From a bacterium (GTDB lineage: Bacteria; Desulfobacterota; Binatia; HRBIN30; CADEER01): a stretch of DNA of 64,000 bases. Position numbers and translations under genes: made by a program. The stretch lies in NCBI GenBank assembly GCA_019637795.1, contig JAHBUY010000005.1, forward strand, positions 248,001 through 312,000, written 5' to 3'. A model generated the notes under the pieces. It saw nothing but the letters and a program-made list of their open reading frames with translations, was not told the DNA's origin and searched no databases. This document shows, piece by piece, positions 25,182-36,300 of the stretch (within the stretch, counting starts at the first letter, position 1; the number at the start of each line of letters is the position of its first letter).

Positions 25182-25939
25182 CCGGTCACCTCGGCAAGCA
25201 CCATCCAGGTCGACGGGGCGCGGCTGGGCAGGCACTCGATCAGACCGATCATGCCGCTCGCCACCGGCGCCAGGCCGCGGTGACGGAGGCGGTTCAGGCG
25301 CGACTGCACGGCGAAGTGCCGCACCATCCCCTCGAGGCGCCGCACCCGGAAGCCGGCGCCCTCGATCTCCCCCACCAGCTCGTCGCGGTCGTACAGCGCG
25401 TCGAACACCGGGTAGCTGTCGAGCCCCTTCCGCTGCCGGTGCGGCAGGCTGACGGCCCGGTTCTGCGCATCGACGATCAGCGCCCCGTTGGGGGTGAGCG
25501 TGCGGCGAATCTCGGCGTACAGCCGGCGGCGAACCTCGGGCGCGAAGCGGCGGACGAAACGGATGGCGAATGCGAGGTCGACGCTCGCATCGGGCACCGG
25601 CAGCGCGAAGGCGTCGCCGCGCACCACCAGCCAGTGGCCGGGACGGGCGCGCAGGCGGTCGCGCGCCACGGCCAGCATCTCGGCGCTGCCGTCGACCGCG
25701 ATGCCGCGGCCGGCGTACGCCAGCTCGGCGGTGAGCCGGGCGGGCCCGGGCGCCACCTCGAGCACCCGCTGCGGCCGCCGCTCGCCGATCACCTGGTCGA
25801 TGAACTGCACCTGCCGGCGGTGCAGCATGCCGTTCAGCGGCTGCGCGGTGCGGCGTTCGATGTACTCCGCGACCACCGTCGGATCGCGATAATAGGCCTG
25901 GATCTCGGCCGGCTTCTGACGTGGCGGGCTGGTTGTCAC
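25178..25939 (-). CDS. Class I SAM-dependent methyltransferase
   Basis: A 253-residue methyltransferase. The SAM-binding motif I is VLEVAPGPARLTAELA; motif II-like IAVDGSAEML and the DASVDLAFAIRFVRRF segment follow. Small-molecule acceptors are typical of the type. The start is taken as GTG 25939 because the similarity begins with a YYRDPTVVAEYIERR block; upstream in-frame sequence has no matching pattern. It is the first gene of a two-gene operon with the HprK-like protein, joined by an ATGA overlap, which suggests a shared pathway. Confidence 0.82.
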   Translation of the reverse strand: MTTSPPRQKPAEIQAYYRDPTVVAEYIERRTAQPLNGMLHRRQVQFIDQVIGERRPQRVLEVAPGPARLTAELAYAGRGIAVDGSAEMLAVARDRLRARPGHWLVVRGDAFALPVPDASVDLAFAIRFVRRFAPEVRRRLYAEIRRTLTPNGALIVDAQNRAVSLPHRQRKGLDSYPVFDALYDRDELVGEIEGAGFRVRRLEGMVRHFAVQSRLNRLRHRGLAPVASGMIGLIECLPSRAPSTWMVLAEVTG

Positions 25940-26159
25940 GCGATTGTCATAACAGCCAGCCGCGTGCCAGTTCCAGGCGAAACGGCGCCCGGACCGATGC
26001 GCGACGGGCCACCGCCGCGCCTGTGGCAGTCGGTCCCTCTGCGGTGAGTCGTCCGACCCCGGATCGCGGCTCGGTCCGCTACCCCCGGCGGCGGCGAACA
26101 CGGCGCCGCACGCATTTCCGCGTTGCCACCGCCCCGGCCGGCGTACTAGCTGCTGCGTG

Positions 26160-26813
26160 ATGCGTTCCCGCGACGGCGGCTTTGCCTTCGACCCAGCGGC
26201 GGCGGTCGCCCACCTGCGCGCCGTCGATCCGGCGCTGGCGCGGATCATCGACGCCGTCGGGCCGTTCGCCATGGAGCTCAAGCGGACGCCCAGCATCTTC
26301 GCCGCCCTCGCCGAGGCGATCGTCTACCAGCAGTTGAGCGGCAAGGCGGCCGCCACCATCCACGGCCGCGTCTGCGCCCTCTTCCCGCGCGCCCGGCACG
26401 GACCGACGGCGGCGCACATCCTGCAGACCGCGGACGAGCCCCTGCGCGGCGCCGGGCTCTCGCGCCCCAAGCTGCTGGCGCTGCGCGACCTGGCGCAGCG
26501 CGAGCTGGCGGGCGAGATCCCCTCGCTCGCCGCGGCGCGGCGCATGGACGACGCGGCGCTGATCGAGACCCTGACCGCGGTGCGCGGCATCGGCCGCTGG
26601 ACGGTGGAGATGCTGCTCATGTTCCGCCTCGGCCGGCCGGACGTCCTGCCGCTGGACGACTACGGCATCCGCAAGGGCTTCGCGGTCGCCCTGCGCAAGC
26701 GGGCGCTGCCGGAGCGCGAGGCCGTCGCCCGGCGCGGCGCGCGCTGGCGCCCCTATCGCACGGCGGCGAGCTGGTACCTGTGGCGCGCCACCGAGCTCGG
26801 CGGCCGCCGCTGA
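26160..26813 (+). CDS. DNA-3-methyladenine glycosylase II (AlkA-type HhH-GPD)
   Basis: A 217-residue base-excision-repair glycosylase removing alkylated purines. The helix-hairpin-helix is LTAVRGIGRWTVEMLLMF, followed by the GPD loop LPLDDYGIRKG with the catalytic Asp. The YQQLSGKAAATIHGR stretch is typical of short AlkA/MAG1-type enzymes that lack the AlkA N-terminal domain. ATG 26160 is chosen over the in-frame GTG three bases earlier. It is monocistronic and followed by the palindromic repeat. Confidence 0.9.
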   Translation: MRSRDGGFAFDPAAAVAHLRAVDPALARIIDAVGPFAMELKRTPSIFAALAEAIVYQQLSGKAAATIHGRVCALFPRARHGPTAAHILQTADEPLRGAGLSRPKLLALRDLAQRELAGEIPSLAAARRMDDAALIETLTAVRGIGRWTVEMLLMFRLGRPDVLPLDDYGIRKGFAVALRKRALPEREAVARRGARWRPYRTAASWYLWRATELGGRR

Positions 26814-26881
26814 TGCGTCGGGCGCGCACGCCCTCCCCTGGATCGGCGCGGCGGAGGCGCCGTTCCACATCGAGCCTTGCC

Positions 26882-27061
26882 GTGACGAAAATACGTCACC
26901 ACGGAGGCACGGAGACACGGAGTCACCTGGACGAGAGAGGGTTCGGGAGCGAGATCCCCAACGCCATCAACAATGGCCATGGGGATCGCGCCCACCCGCC
27001 ATTCCCGCGCAGCACCCTCCGTGTCTCCGTGCCTCCGTGGTGAAGGTGTTTCGTCGTATCG
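26882..27061. repeat. Nested palindromic repeat, copy 1 (MITE-like)
   Basis: The element has perfect 26-bp inverted arms at 26897-26922 and 27017-27042, extended outward by an inverted GACGAAA (26884-26890 and 27049-27055). Inside, bases around GATCCCC and GGGGATC form a second imperfect stem, so the whole ~180 bp can fold as one nested hairpin. A closely similar copy lies at 52592-52763. No transposase is encoded. It looks like a non-autonomous mobile repeat or a REP/BIME-like element. Confidence 0.85.
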
Positions 27062-27099
27062 CTCGTCAGAGGCGGCCACCGCGCCGCAAGGAGTGAATC

Positions 27100-27618
27100 A
27101 TGCAGCTCTTCGACACCCTCGCCCACTTCGCCGTCATGCTCGACAACCTCGATCGCTGGCTGCAGGCGGCGGCCGCGTACGCCGGCCAGCGCGGCTTCGA
27201 CGTCGACATGCTGGCCGAGGCGCGCCTGGCGCCCGACCAGTACCCCCTCGCGCAGCAGGTGCAGTCTGCCTGCGACCAGGCGAAATTCGCCGCCGCCTAC
27301 CTCTCCGGCAAGAAGCCGCCGTCGCATCCCGACACCGAGAAGACCGTCGCCGAGCTGCGACGGCGCATCCAGACCTGCCGCGAGTATCTCGCCGGTTTCG
27401 CGCCCGGCGATTTCGCCGGCGGCGAGGACCGCGCGGTGGCGCCGGCGTGGATGCAGGGCAACTCGGTGCGCGGCGACCGCTACGTCATCCGCATCGCCGT
27501 CCCCAACTTCTACTTCCACGTCACCACCGCCTACGCCATCCTGCGCCACAACGGCGTGCCGCTCGGCAAGCAGGACTTCATCGGCGTGACGAGCTTCACC
27601 GATACGAGCACGTGGTAG
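27100..27618 (+). CDS. DUF1993 family protein
   Basis: A 172-residue protein of the DUF1993/DinB-like four-helix type: LFDTLAHFAVMLDNLDRWLQAA at the start, an LAPDQYPLAQQVQSACDQAK block, and PNFYFHVTTAYAILRHNGVPLGK near the end, all in order. The family is widespread and uncharacterised; DinB-like folds often bind a metal, with His of FYFHV a possible ligand. Expressed on its own, with the palindromic repeat lying just upstream in the promoter region. Confidence 0.85.
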   Translation: MQLFDTLAHFAVMLDNLDRWLQAAAAYAGQRGFDVDMLAEARLAPDQYPLAQQVQSACDQAKFAAAYLSGKKPPSHPDTEKTVAELRRRIQTCREYLAGFAPGDFAGGEDRAVAPAWMQGNSVRGDRYVIRIAVPNFYFHVTTAYAILRHNGVPLGKQDFIGVTSFTDTSTW

Positions 27619-27760
27619 GGTCGCTTCGGCTGGCGGCGGACGGCGGAAGGACGGACGCGCGGGGGCGCGAATGGTCGGGCAACGGCGCGCTCCCCTTGCC
27701 GGTCGATCGTTGCCGTTTGCCCTGGTCTTTCGTCTTTCGAGCCGCAACGGAGGGCAGCAC

Positions 27761-28828
27761 ATGCCATACAAGGTCATCCAGTGGGGAACCGGGAACGTCG
27801 GGCTGTTTGCGCTCCGCTGCCTGATCGCGCACCCGCAGACCGAGCTGGTCGGCGTCTGCGTGCACAGCGCCGAGAAGTCGGGGCGCGACGCCGGGGAGCT
27901 GTGCGGCGCCGGACCGGTCGGGGTGCGGGCCAGTAACGACGTCGAGGCGATGCTGGCGCTCGACGCCGACTGCGTCTGCTACACGGCGACCGCCGACCTG
28001 CGGCCGTTCGAGGCGGCGCAGGACATCTGCCGCATCCTCGCCAGCGGCAAGAACGTCGTGTCGAGCTCGATCGTGCCGCTGGTGCATCCGCGGTCGTTCG
28101 TGCCCGCCGTGCGCGACCAGTTGGCGGAGGCCTGCCGCGCCGGCGGCACCTCGTTCTTCACCTCCGGCATCGATCCCGGGTTCGCCAACGACCTGCTGCC
28201 GCTGACCCTCACCGGCCTCTGCGGCACCTGGGAGGAGGTGCGGGTGCTCGAGATCATCAACTACGCGACCTACGACCAGCCGACGGTGCTCTTCGACACC
28301 ATGGGCTTCGGCAAGCCGCTCGACGACACGCCGCTGCTGTTGACGCCGGGGACGCTCGAGTTCGCCTGGGGCGGCACCGTACGCCTGCTCGCCGAGGGCC
28401 TCGGCATCGAGCTGGAGACGATCCGCTCGACCTACGAGAAGCGGCCGGCGGTGCGGCCGATCCGCATCGGCGCCCACACGGTCGCGCCGGGCACCATGGC
28501 GGCGCTGCGCTTCGAGGTGCAGGGCATCGCCGGCGGCCGCGCCCCGATCGTCGTCGAGCACGTCACCCGGCTCGACGACGCCCTCGCCCCGGAGTGGCCG
28601 ACCGGCAACGGCAGCTATCGCGTCGTCATCACCGGTTTCCCGAAGATGCGCTGCGAGCTCGAGTTCGAGGACGAGCACGGGGACCACGCGGTCGGCGGCG
28701 TCGTCCTCACCGCCACCCGCCTGGTGAACGCGATTCCCGCCGTCTGCGACGCCGCCCCCGGGCTGCTGTCGATGCTCGACCTGCCGTTGATCACCGGCCG
28801 CGGCCTCTACCGGCCGCCGGCGGCGTGA
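27761..28828 (+). CDS. NAD(P)-dependent dehydrogenase of the DapB-N/diaminopentanoate dehydrogenase type
   Basis: A 355-residue Rossmann-fold protein beginning VIQWGTGNVGLFALR (GxGxxG nucleotide motif). It then shows ADCVCYTATADLR, LASGKNVVSSSIVPLVHP and a SFFTSGIDPGFANDLLP segment, the pattern of dihydrodipicolinate-reductase-like proteins related to 2,4-diaminopentanoate dehydrogenase. Enzymes of this type act on amino or keto substrates; the substrate here is unknown. ACGGAGGGC precedes ATG 27761. The membrane metallopeptidase-like gene follows within nine bases. Confidence 0.82.
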   Translation: MPYKVIQWGTGNVGLFALRCLIAHPQTELVGVCVHSAEKSGRDAGELCGAGPVGVRASNDVEAMLALDADCVCYTATADLRPFEAAQDICRILASGKNVVSSSIVPLVHPRSFVPAVRDQLAEACRAGGTSFFTSGIDPGFANDLLPLTLTGLCGTWEEVRVLEIINYATYDQPTVLFDTMGFGKPLDDTPLLLTPGTLEFAWGGTVRLLAEGLGIELETIRSTYEKRPAVRPIRIGAHTVAPGTMAALRFEVQGIAGGRAPIVVEHVTRLDDALAPEWPTGNGSYRVVITGFPKMRCELEFEDEHGDHAVGGVVLTATRLVNAIPAVCDAAPGLLSMLDLPLITGRGLYRPPAA

Positions 28829-28836
28829 GCGCGACC

Positions 28837-29337
28837 ATGTTCGGCCGACTGCTCGCTCGCGATCTCGCCGTCGTTGCCCTGGTGCTGCTCGCCTGGTGGG
28901 CGGCGGCGCCGCTCTCCGCCGGCCGTGGTCCGGCGGCCGATCTGAGCGGCGCGCTGCTCGGCATCGGCGCCTTCGTCGTCGGCCACCTGGCGCACGAGTG
29001 GGGCCATCTCGTCGGCGCGCTGGCCACCGGCTCGCGCGTCGCCGCCCCGGCGCGCCTCGGCTCGCCGTTCCTCTTCAGCTTCGACAGCCGCCGCAACTCG
29101 CAGCGCCAGTTCGTCATCATGAGCCTGTCCGGGTTCGCGGTGACGGCGATGGCGCTGGTCGTGGTCTACGGCCTGCTCCCCGAGGGACTGCTCGCCACCC
29201 GCGTCGCCCGCGGCCTGATCGTCTTCGCCGCCTCGCTGACCGTGTTCCTCGAAGTGCCGCTGCTCACCATCTCGTTGCTGCGCGGATCGATCCTGTCCAA
29301 CGTCGAGGTCTTCCCGGTGGCGGCGAATAGCGACTGA
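28837..29337 (+). CDS. Small membrane metallopeptidase-like protein (HExxH)
   Basis: A 166-residue membrane protein with three or four hydrophobic segments. Residues 53-57 are HEWGH in GHLAHEWGHLVGA, an HExxH zinc signature placed in a membrane segment as in M50 site-2 proteases, though the second M50 motif (NxxPxxxLDGG) is not seen and the protein is half the usual size. ATG 28837 is used; GTG 28825 would overlap the preceding stop (GTGA). Either way it is coupled to the dehydrogenase gene. It may be a degenerate or minimal peptidase. Confidence 0.6.
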   Translation: MFGRLLARDLAVVALVLLAWWAAAPLSAGRGPAADLSGALLGIGAFVVGHLAHEWGHLVGALATGSRVAAPARLGSPFLFSFDSRRNSQRQFVIMSLSGFAVTAMALVVVYGLLPEGLLATRVARGLIVFAASLTVFLEVPLLTISLLRGSILSNVEVFPVAANSD

Positions 29338-29426
29338 CTGCACGACGAACGACACGGCCGTCGTGTCCTTCGCCGCGGACGCGGCAACCCGTTGCACACG
29401 CGTCGCTCGTCGCGCTCTTCGTCGGC

Positions 29427-31571
29427 TCAGACGGCGGGCGCGATCGCCACGGTCACCGCCGCCGCGCCGGGCGTGCGCTGCAGGGTCAGCAACGGCGCAT
29501 CCGGCGGCGAGGTCACGACGGCGCCCTCGACCTCGACCAGGTAGCCGCCCGGATACTGACGCGCCGGCACCGACACCGCGGTCAGCACCCACGGCGGGAG
29601 CGCGCCGCCGGCGGGCGCCGTCGTGTCGTACTCGAAGCGGAACACCCTGGTCGCCGGATCGAAGCTGATCGCGGTGGGCGTGCCGGCGACGGCGACCGGA
29701 TACGGCCGGACGAGGGCGTCGAACGCCTCGCTGCTGCGCAGATTGTCGCCCCCCGGCGGCCGCGTCAGGTCGATGGTGATGTTCTCGTCGTATGACCAGA
29801 ACAGCCACGGCACCAGGCCCTGCTCGAGCTGGCCGGCGATGCGATTGAGCAGCACCGGATCCACCGAGGCGCCGAACTCGCTGCACAGCACCGGTCGCCG
29901 ATCGCGCTCGGCGGCCGCGACCGCCCTGGCGACCACGCCCTCCTCGCTCGCCGCATCGAGCGCGTAGGAGTGGAAGGACAGCGCCAGCCGTTCGTCGGGA
30001 CCGGGGAGGCTGGTGTTGGCCTGGCCGAAGTTGAAGAGCACGAAGGGCTCGACGAACACCATCTGCGACGGCGCCTCGGCGCGCGCCGCGCCGGCGCCGC
30101 GATCGTAGAAGGGCCGCAGCCGCTGCGCTTCGATGTCGGGGCAGCCGTTGGCGTCGAGCGCGCAGGGTCCCCAGTCGGCGCCCGGCCAGGGTTCGTTCAT
30201 CAGTTCGGTGCCGAGCACCCGCGGCTCGTCGGCGAAGCGGGCGGCGACGGCGCGCACGCCCTGCAGAAAATAGTCCTGGATGCCGACGCCGCCGGGCCCC
30301 GGGCGATTGGCCCAGAAGCTCTCGAAGGCGCGCTGCATCGCCGGATTCTGGATGTAGTACAGCGGGAACACGGCATCGGGCGGATTGGGCAGGCCGTCGC
30401 TGATCGCCATCCAGTCCGGCAGCCCGTTGCCGTTGAACATCGGCGCGAAGCCATCCTGGTGGAAGTCGAGCAGCACGAAGAGGTCGTGCGCGACCAGCAC
30501 CCGCACCGTCTCGGCGAGGTGGTCGAGGTACGCCGTCTCGACGACGCCGGGGGTCGGCATCAGGCCGCGGAAGTCGATGCCCAAGCGCACCGCGTTGAAG
30601 CCGTTGGCGGCGAGGAACGCCGCGTCGTCGCCGCCGAAGCCGAACGCCGCCGGATAGAAGGGATCCCGCTTCGCCACCATGTTGACGCCGCGCAACTGGA
30701 CGACGCGTCCGAGCGCATCGGTGAACCAGCGTCCGGCGGCGCCGATCGGCGGCAGCGCGCCCTCGGCGCCGGTGCGTGGCGTCGGCGTCGGCGGCACGGT
30801 GACGGTGGCGGTGGGGGCAACGACGGTGGGCGTGATCGCGGGCGCCGTCGGCGTCGGCGTGCGCAGGGAGCCGACGACGACCGAGCCAGGCGCGCACGTC
30901 GTCGCCAGCGCGTTGCCGTCCGGATCGCTCGCCGCCGCGTTCGTGCAGGGCAGCGGATAGATGCCGTCGGCGGCGTTCTGCGAGACGGCGACGCGGCACG
31001 AGTAGAGGAGCGCACCGATCGGGATCGGATCGACGTTGTCGAGCGCCAGAACGATGGCGCGCACCGCCGCGCAGTCGCCTCCCGCCGCGCAGCCCGGCGG
31101 CTGGAAGGCGAAGCTGGTCCCGCCCTTTCCAAGCGACGGGTTGACGCTGCAATTGGGCCGCCCGGCGGTCGTCGCCACGATCGGCGCCTCGGGCGGGAAG
31201 CCGATGTCGTTCTGGGTGCCGGCGACGGCGCCGCCGGCGGTCAGCACGACGCTGATCTCGATCACCTCCGCCGGCTCGGCGAGCGCCGAACCGATCGCCA
31301 GCGCGGCGCTGCGGCCGGCCGTCGGCGTCGCGGTCACCGTATAGGCGGCGGCCGGCGTGGTCGGACTGCCCGCCGGCTGGCTCTCCGTCGGCGTCGGCTG
31401 CGGCTGCCCGCCGCCGGTCGCCGTCGGCGTCGCCGTGCGCGGCGCGCCGGCAGTCGCGGTGAAGGCGGCCGTCGGGATGCCGGTCGGCGTCCGCCCCGGG
31501 TGATCGTCATCGCCGCACGCCGCCAGCAGCAGAGCGGCGGCGCTGGTGATGCAGAGGGCGCGGATGGTCAT
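29427..31571 (-). CDS. GH5 endoglycoceramidase-like lipoprotein with cohesin-like domain
   Basis: A 714-residue exported protein with a lipobox LLAAC near residue 18. A Thr/Pro linker leads to a cohesin-like domain (about 75-235: IEISVVLTAGGAVAGTQNDIGF, CSVNPSLGKGGTSFAFQPPGC, VLALDNVDPIPIGALLYSC), a second linker, then a GH5 catalytic domain with acid/base Glu in TELMNEPW and nucleophile Glu in LCSEFGAS, as in endoglycoceramidases. A beta-sandwich C-terminus follows. Endoglycoceramidases release the glycan from glycosphingolipids; a different beta-glycosidase role is possible. ATG 31571 overlaps the amidotransferase stop (ATGA), so it ends a three-gene operon. Confidence 0.8.
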   Translation of the reverse strand: MTIRALCITSAAALLLAACGDDDHPGRTPTGIPTAAFTATAGAPRTATPTATGGGQPQPTPTESQPAGSPTTPAAAYTVTATPTAGRSAALAIGSALAEPAEVIEISVVLTAGGAVAGTQNDIGFPPEAPIVATTAGRPNCSVNPSLGKGGTSFAFQPPGCAAGGDCAAVRAIVLALDNVDPIPIGALLYSCRVAVSQNAADGIYPLPCTNAAASDPDGNALATTCAPGSVVVGSLRTPTPTAPAITPTVVAPTATVTVPPTPTPRTGAEGALPPIGAAGRWFTDALGRVVQLRGVNMVAKRDPFYPAAFGFGGDDAAFLAANGFNAVRLGIDFRGLMPTPGVVETAYLDHLAETVRVLVAHDLFVLLDFHQDGFAPMFNGNGLPDWMAISDGLPNPPDAVFPLYYIQNPAMQRAFESFWANRPGPGGVGIQDYFLQGVRAVAARFADEPRVLGTELMNEPWPGADWGPCALDANGCPDIEAQRLRPFYDRGAGAARAEAPSQMVFVEPFVLFNFGQANTSLPGPDERLALSFHSYALDAASEEGVVARAVAAAERDRRPVLCSEFGASVDPVLLNRIAGQLEQGLVPWLFWSYDENITIDLTRPPGGDNLRSSEAFDALVRPYPVAVAGTPTAISFDPATRVFRFEYDTTAPAGGALPPWVLTAVSVPARQYPGGYLVEVEGAVVTSPPDAPLLTLQRTPGAAAVTVAIAPAV

Positions 31572-32409
31572 CGTCTCACCCCCGATTTGACGAGCTGCTC
31601 GAGCCAGTTGCGCACCTCGCGGGTGCGAACGCGCGGCTGCAGCACGTCGTCGTCCACCGCCAGGCGGTAGGCGAGGTCGCGCCGCGAGCGGTCGGCGTGC
31701 AACGCCTCGAGCTCGTGCCGGTAGCCCGCCGCCTGGTCGGCGTCGGCGAAGAAGCCCTGCGCAATCAACTGCGGCGCGCGCAGGATGGCGAGCCGGGCGA
31801 CGTCGATGAGGTCGTACTCGGGATGGTACTGCACCGCCCAGAAGACGCCGCCGTCGCGCTCGACGTGCACCGCCTGCACGCGCGAGAACCCGTTGCCGGC
31901 GAGCAGCGTCGCGTGCGGGCCCAGCTCGACCACCTCGTCCTCGTGGCTGGTCAAGGCGTCGAAGGCGAGCGGCTTGCCGGCGTACAGCGGGTGGGCGCGG
32001 CCGGCGTCGGTGAGCGTGATCTTGCGAGCGACGCCGAACTCGCGGCCGCGCGGGTTGGCGGCGCAACGGCCGCCGGCGGCGGTGACCGCGATGTGCACCG
32101 CCCAGCAACTGCCGAAGCTGGGCACGCGCGCGGCGAAGGCGGCGCGGGCGAGCTCGAGCTGCTGGCGCACCGCCGGCCCATCGCGATGCACGGTGAGGTT
32201 GGAGCCGGTCCAGACGATGCCGTCGTAGCTGGCCAGCGCGGCGGGCGGATGGAAGCCGTCGGACTCCAGCGCCGCGACAGCGACGTGCGCCGTCGGCTCC
32301 AGCGTCTGCAGCAAGCGCCGATAGAGCTCGCCGGCGAGCGTCGCGCCGGCGCCCTGCAATGCCTGCCGGCCGGCGGCGTCGTAGGCGTCGAGGACGAGCA
32401 GCCGCAGGC

Positions 32410-32413
<4 letters not shown>
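31568..32413 (-). CDS. Class I glutamine amidotransferase-like protein
   Basis: A 281-residue GATase1 protein. The triad is intact: C103 in FGSCWAVH, H197 and E199 in WAVQYHPEYD. The WTGSNLTVH loop is like GuaA-type stand-alone amidotransferases. It could hydrolyse glutamine or a gamma-glutamyl compound. No synthase partner is adjacent: neighbours are a TauD dioxygenase upstream (ATGA overlap) and the GH5 lipoprotein downstream (ATGA overlap). Confidence 0.8.
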
Positions 32414-33243
<830 letters not shown>

Positions 33244-33340
33244 GCCCGGCCTGTAGCCCGCGCCGCGAAGCAGTGGCAAGCGTGGTCCGGCGGATGCCCG
33301 ACCGGTGGATTCGCCGCCGCGCCGAGGCGCGTGCGCCGGC

Positions 33341-36300
33341 TCACTCCTGCGCGCTGTTGGCGACGAGGGTGATGATGCAGGTGACGTCGGCGGCGCTGAC
33401 GCGGCGGTCCTTGTTGCAGTCGGCGTCGCACTGCGCCTGGGCGCGGCGGTCGAAGACGGCGCGGGCGGCCGCGCGCGCGTCGGCGGTGTTGAGCACGTCG
33501 TTGCAGTCGGCGTCGCCCGGCAGCACGCCCGGCGTCTTGGTCCGGGTCGCGGTCGGCGGCACGGTCGGCGTCAGGGTGACGGTCGGCGTCGGCGTCTCGA
33601 GGAACGGATCGCGCGGGTCGTCGGGATCTGAGCCGCGGTCGATCTCGTCGCGATCGAAGACGCCGTCCTCGTCGCGGTCGAGGGCGAGGCGGCGGCCCTC
33701 GCCCGGCGGCGCGCAGGTGTACGTGACGGGCTCGCCGCTGGCGGTGGCGATGGCGCGCAGGGCGGCATCGGCGAGCGGCGCCTCGGCGGCGCGGTCGCTG
33801 CGGAAGGCGCCGCTGGCCGGATCGAGCAGGTAGCCGCGCGGCAGGCCGTCGACCACGGCGCGCGCCACCAGGTCGCACTCGTTGGCGCCGGGATGGTCGA
33901 CGAGATCGAACGGCGTGCGGGCACGGGCGATCAGCAGGTCGACACGCGGTCCCGCGACGTCGGCGGTGTCGGCCGTGAGGGTGATCTGCTGGCCGACGAT
34001 CGGCGCGAAGGTGGTGTCGAAGGCGAGCACGTACTGCTCGAGGTCGGCGCGCTGGTGGTCGTCGAGGAGGAAGACGCGGGCGCGCAGGAAGTCGAACACC
34101 GTCGCCATGCTGCCGTCGTGCAGGAAGCCGAAGCCGCGGATCTGCTCGCCCTGGTAGGCGGCGTGCTGCGGCAGCACGTCGGAGAAGCGGCCGTTCGGCG
34201 TCCCGAACATGCCGATCTTCTGGTAGGCGTTCTTGAGCTGCGGCACCTTGAACGGCTGCGGCTCGTCGTCGAAGGTCGACTGCCCGAGGGTGCCGAAGTT
34301 GCCGTCCGCCGCATTGAGCGTGTGGCAGCCGGCGCAGTGCGCCGCCGTGTCGGTGATCAGGCGGCGGTCGCGGAACAGCGCCCGGCCGCGGCTCTGCGCG
34401 GCGGTGAGCTGGTTGTCGAGGCCGCGTACCGGATTCGGCGGCGGCTCGATCTCGAGCGCGAACTCGGTGAACGCCGCCATGTCGTCGGCCGAGAGCTCGC
34501 CCTCGTCGCGGCCGAGCAGCGACTCGAAGGCGACGTTGAAGGCCTCGAACGCGAGGGTCGAGTCGTAGGCGAGCGGATCGGTGACGAACATCGCGCCGGT
34601 GCGGTCGCCGCGCCAGTGCATCGGCCCCTGGTGCTTCATGCCGCGCAGGGTCTGCGTCGTCATCGGCCCCTTCAACGGATCGAACGGCTCGCGGGTCCCG
34701 GTCGGGCCGAGGGGGTTGTAGTTCGGCTTCACCGGGTCGTCGGGATTGCCGAGGTCCCAGGCCAGGCTGTCGAGGTCGCCGAACACGTGACAGGTGGCGC
34801 ACGAGGCCTCGCCGTTGCTGGAGGTGAGCTGGGCGTCGTAGAGGAAGCGCCGGCCGTTGCGCACCGGCGGCGGCTCGGGGTTGTACATCGGCACCTGCGC
34901 GATCTCCTGCCGGGTCGCGGTGTCGATGACCTTCACCGCGTCGTCGAAGCGGGTGAGCACGTAGAGGCGCCGGTTGGCCTCGTCGAGCGCCAGGCCGGAC
35001 GGCCCGCCGCCGCTGACCGCGATCAGGTTCGCCGCGGCGGGAACGAACGTGTCCCGCTCGATCTCGTCGCTGGCGTAGACGCCGACGGCGCTGGAGCCGA
35101 AGCCGGCGACGTACAGCGTGCCGTCGCTCGCCAACGCCATGTCCACGGGCGTCGCCAGACTCGCCTCCTTGATGCCGGCCGGCATCGGGATGGTGAGATA
35201 GCCGTCCGGCAGGGCGCGGATGTGCTTGTTGAGATGGCGCGGCGCGACGGTGGCGCCGGCGATGACGGTGATCTGGCTCTCGTGCAGGTCGCCGCGCAGC
35301 GAGCTGCCGTGCTCGCCCGAGCCCTCGAAGCGCACCTCGTTGCGCGCTTCGGTGTTGCTGACGTAGAGCGCGCCGGTGCGGGGATTGACCAGCATGTTGA
35401 AGAGGATCGTGCCGACGTGCGCGTACGCCGCCGTCTGGCGCGGCGGAGCGGCGAGGGCGTCGATGCGGAACACGTCCTGGTCCGGGAGATCGAAGCGGAC
35501 GCCGTTGTTCCAGTTGCGGCCGAGCTCGTCCTGCCAGATGCCGGCCGCGTTGCGGCGCACGATCAGGCCGACCTCGGGGCCGGGATCGCCGTCGACGTTG
35601 GCGTTCGGCGGCGGCAGGCCGCCGGGGAGCTGCGCGTTCGCCAGGCCGCCCGGCACCTGCACGCCGTCGAGCGCGCACGGCGGCGCCGCGGCGCCGCCGT
35701 CGCACACCGCGTCCTCGGTCACCGTCGTCGTCTGGTTGCCCGACTGGAACACCGCCGCGTAGACGGTCGCGCCGTCGGCGGTGGCGGCGAGCGCGCGCGG
35801 GGTGTCGCCGAACAGCTCGACGACGGTCTCGGGCGTGCCGCCGAGCCCGCTGCCGAGGTCGGTGGCGTCGAACACGTACACCAGGGCGCGCGGCGTGCCG
35901 GGGGTCGTCAGGTTCATCGGCACCGACGGCGGCAGGTTCTGCCCGAGACGCGCGGTGGTGATGAAGGCGCGGCGGAAGTGGCCGCCGCCGTCCCTGGGGC
36001 CGGCGAAGACGATGTCGCGCGGCTCGTCGCCCACCAGCAGGGTGCGGACGACGCGCGGCGGCGTCGCCGCCAGGTCGACGATGCTGATGCTGTCGGACAG
36101 GTGGTTGACCACCCAGACCTCGCTGTCGGTGCGCGCCGCCACCGCCACCGGCTCGAGGCCGACCGGGACCGAGATCACGTGCCGCGGCGGCGCCGCGCCG
36201 TCGAGCGCGAAGACTTCGAGCCGCGCGTCGGGCGTGTTCAGCGCCAGCAGCGTGCGCCCGTCCGGCGTCCGCGCCAGCGGCCGCACCTGGCCGACCTCGA

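Noticed and set aside
26753..27079. Small proteins sharing the stretch AIPMAI-DGVGDLAPEPSL at both repeat copies
   Set aside because: The similarity comes from the palindromic DNA repeat itself; no ribosome site or start is shared and the frames differ at both ends.
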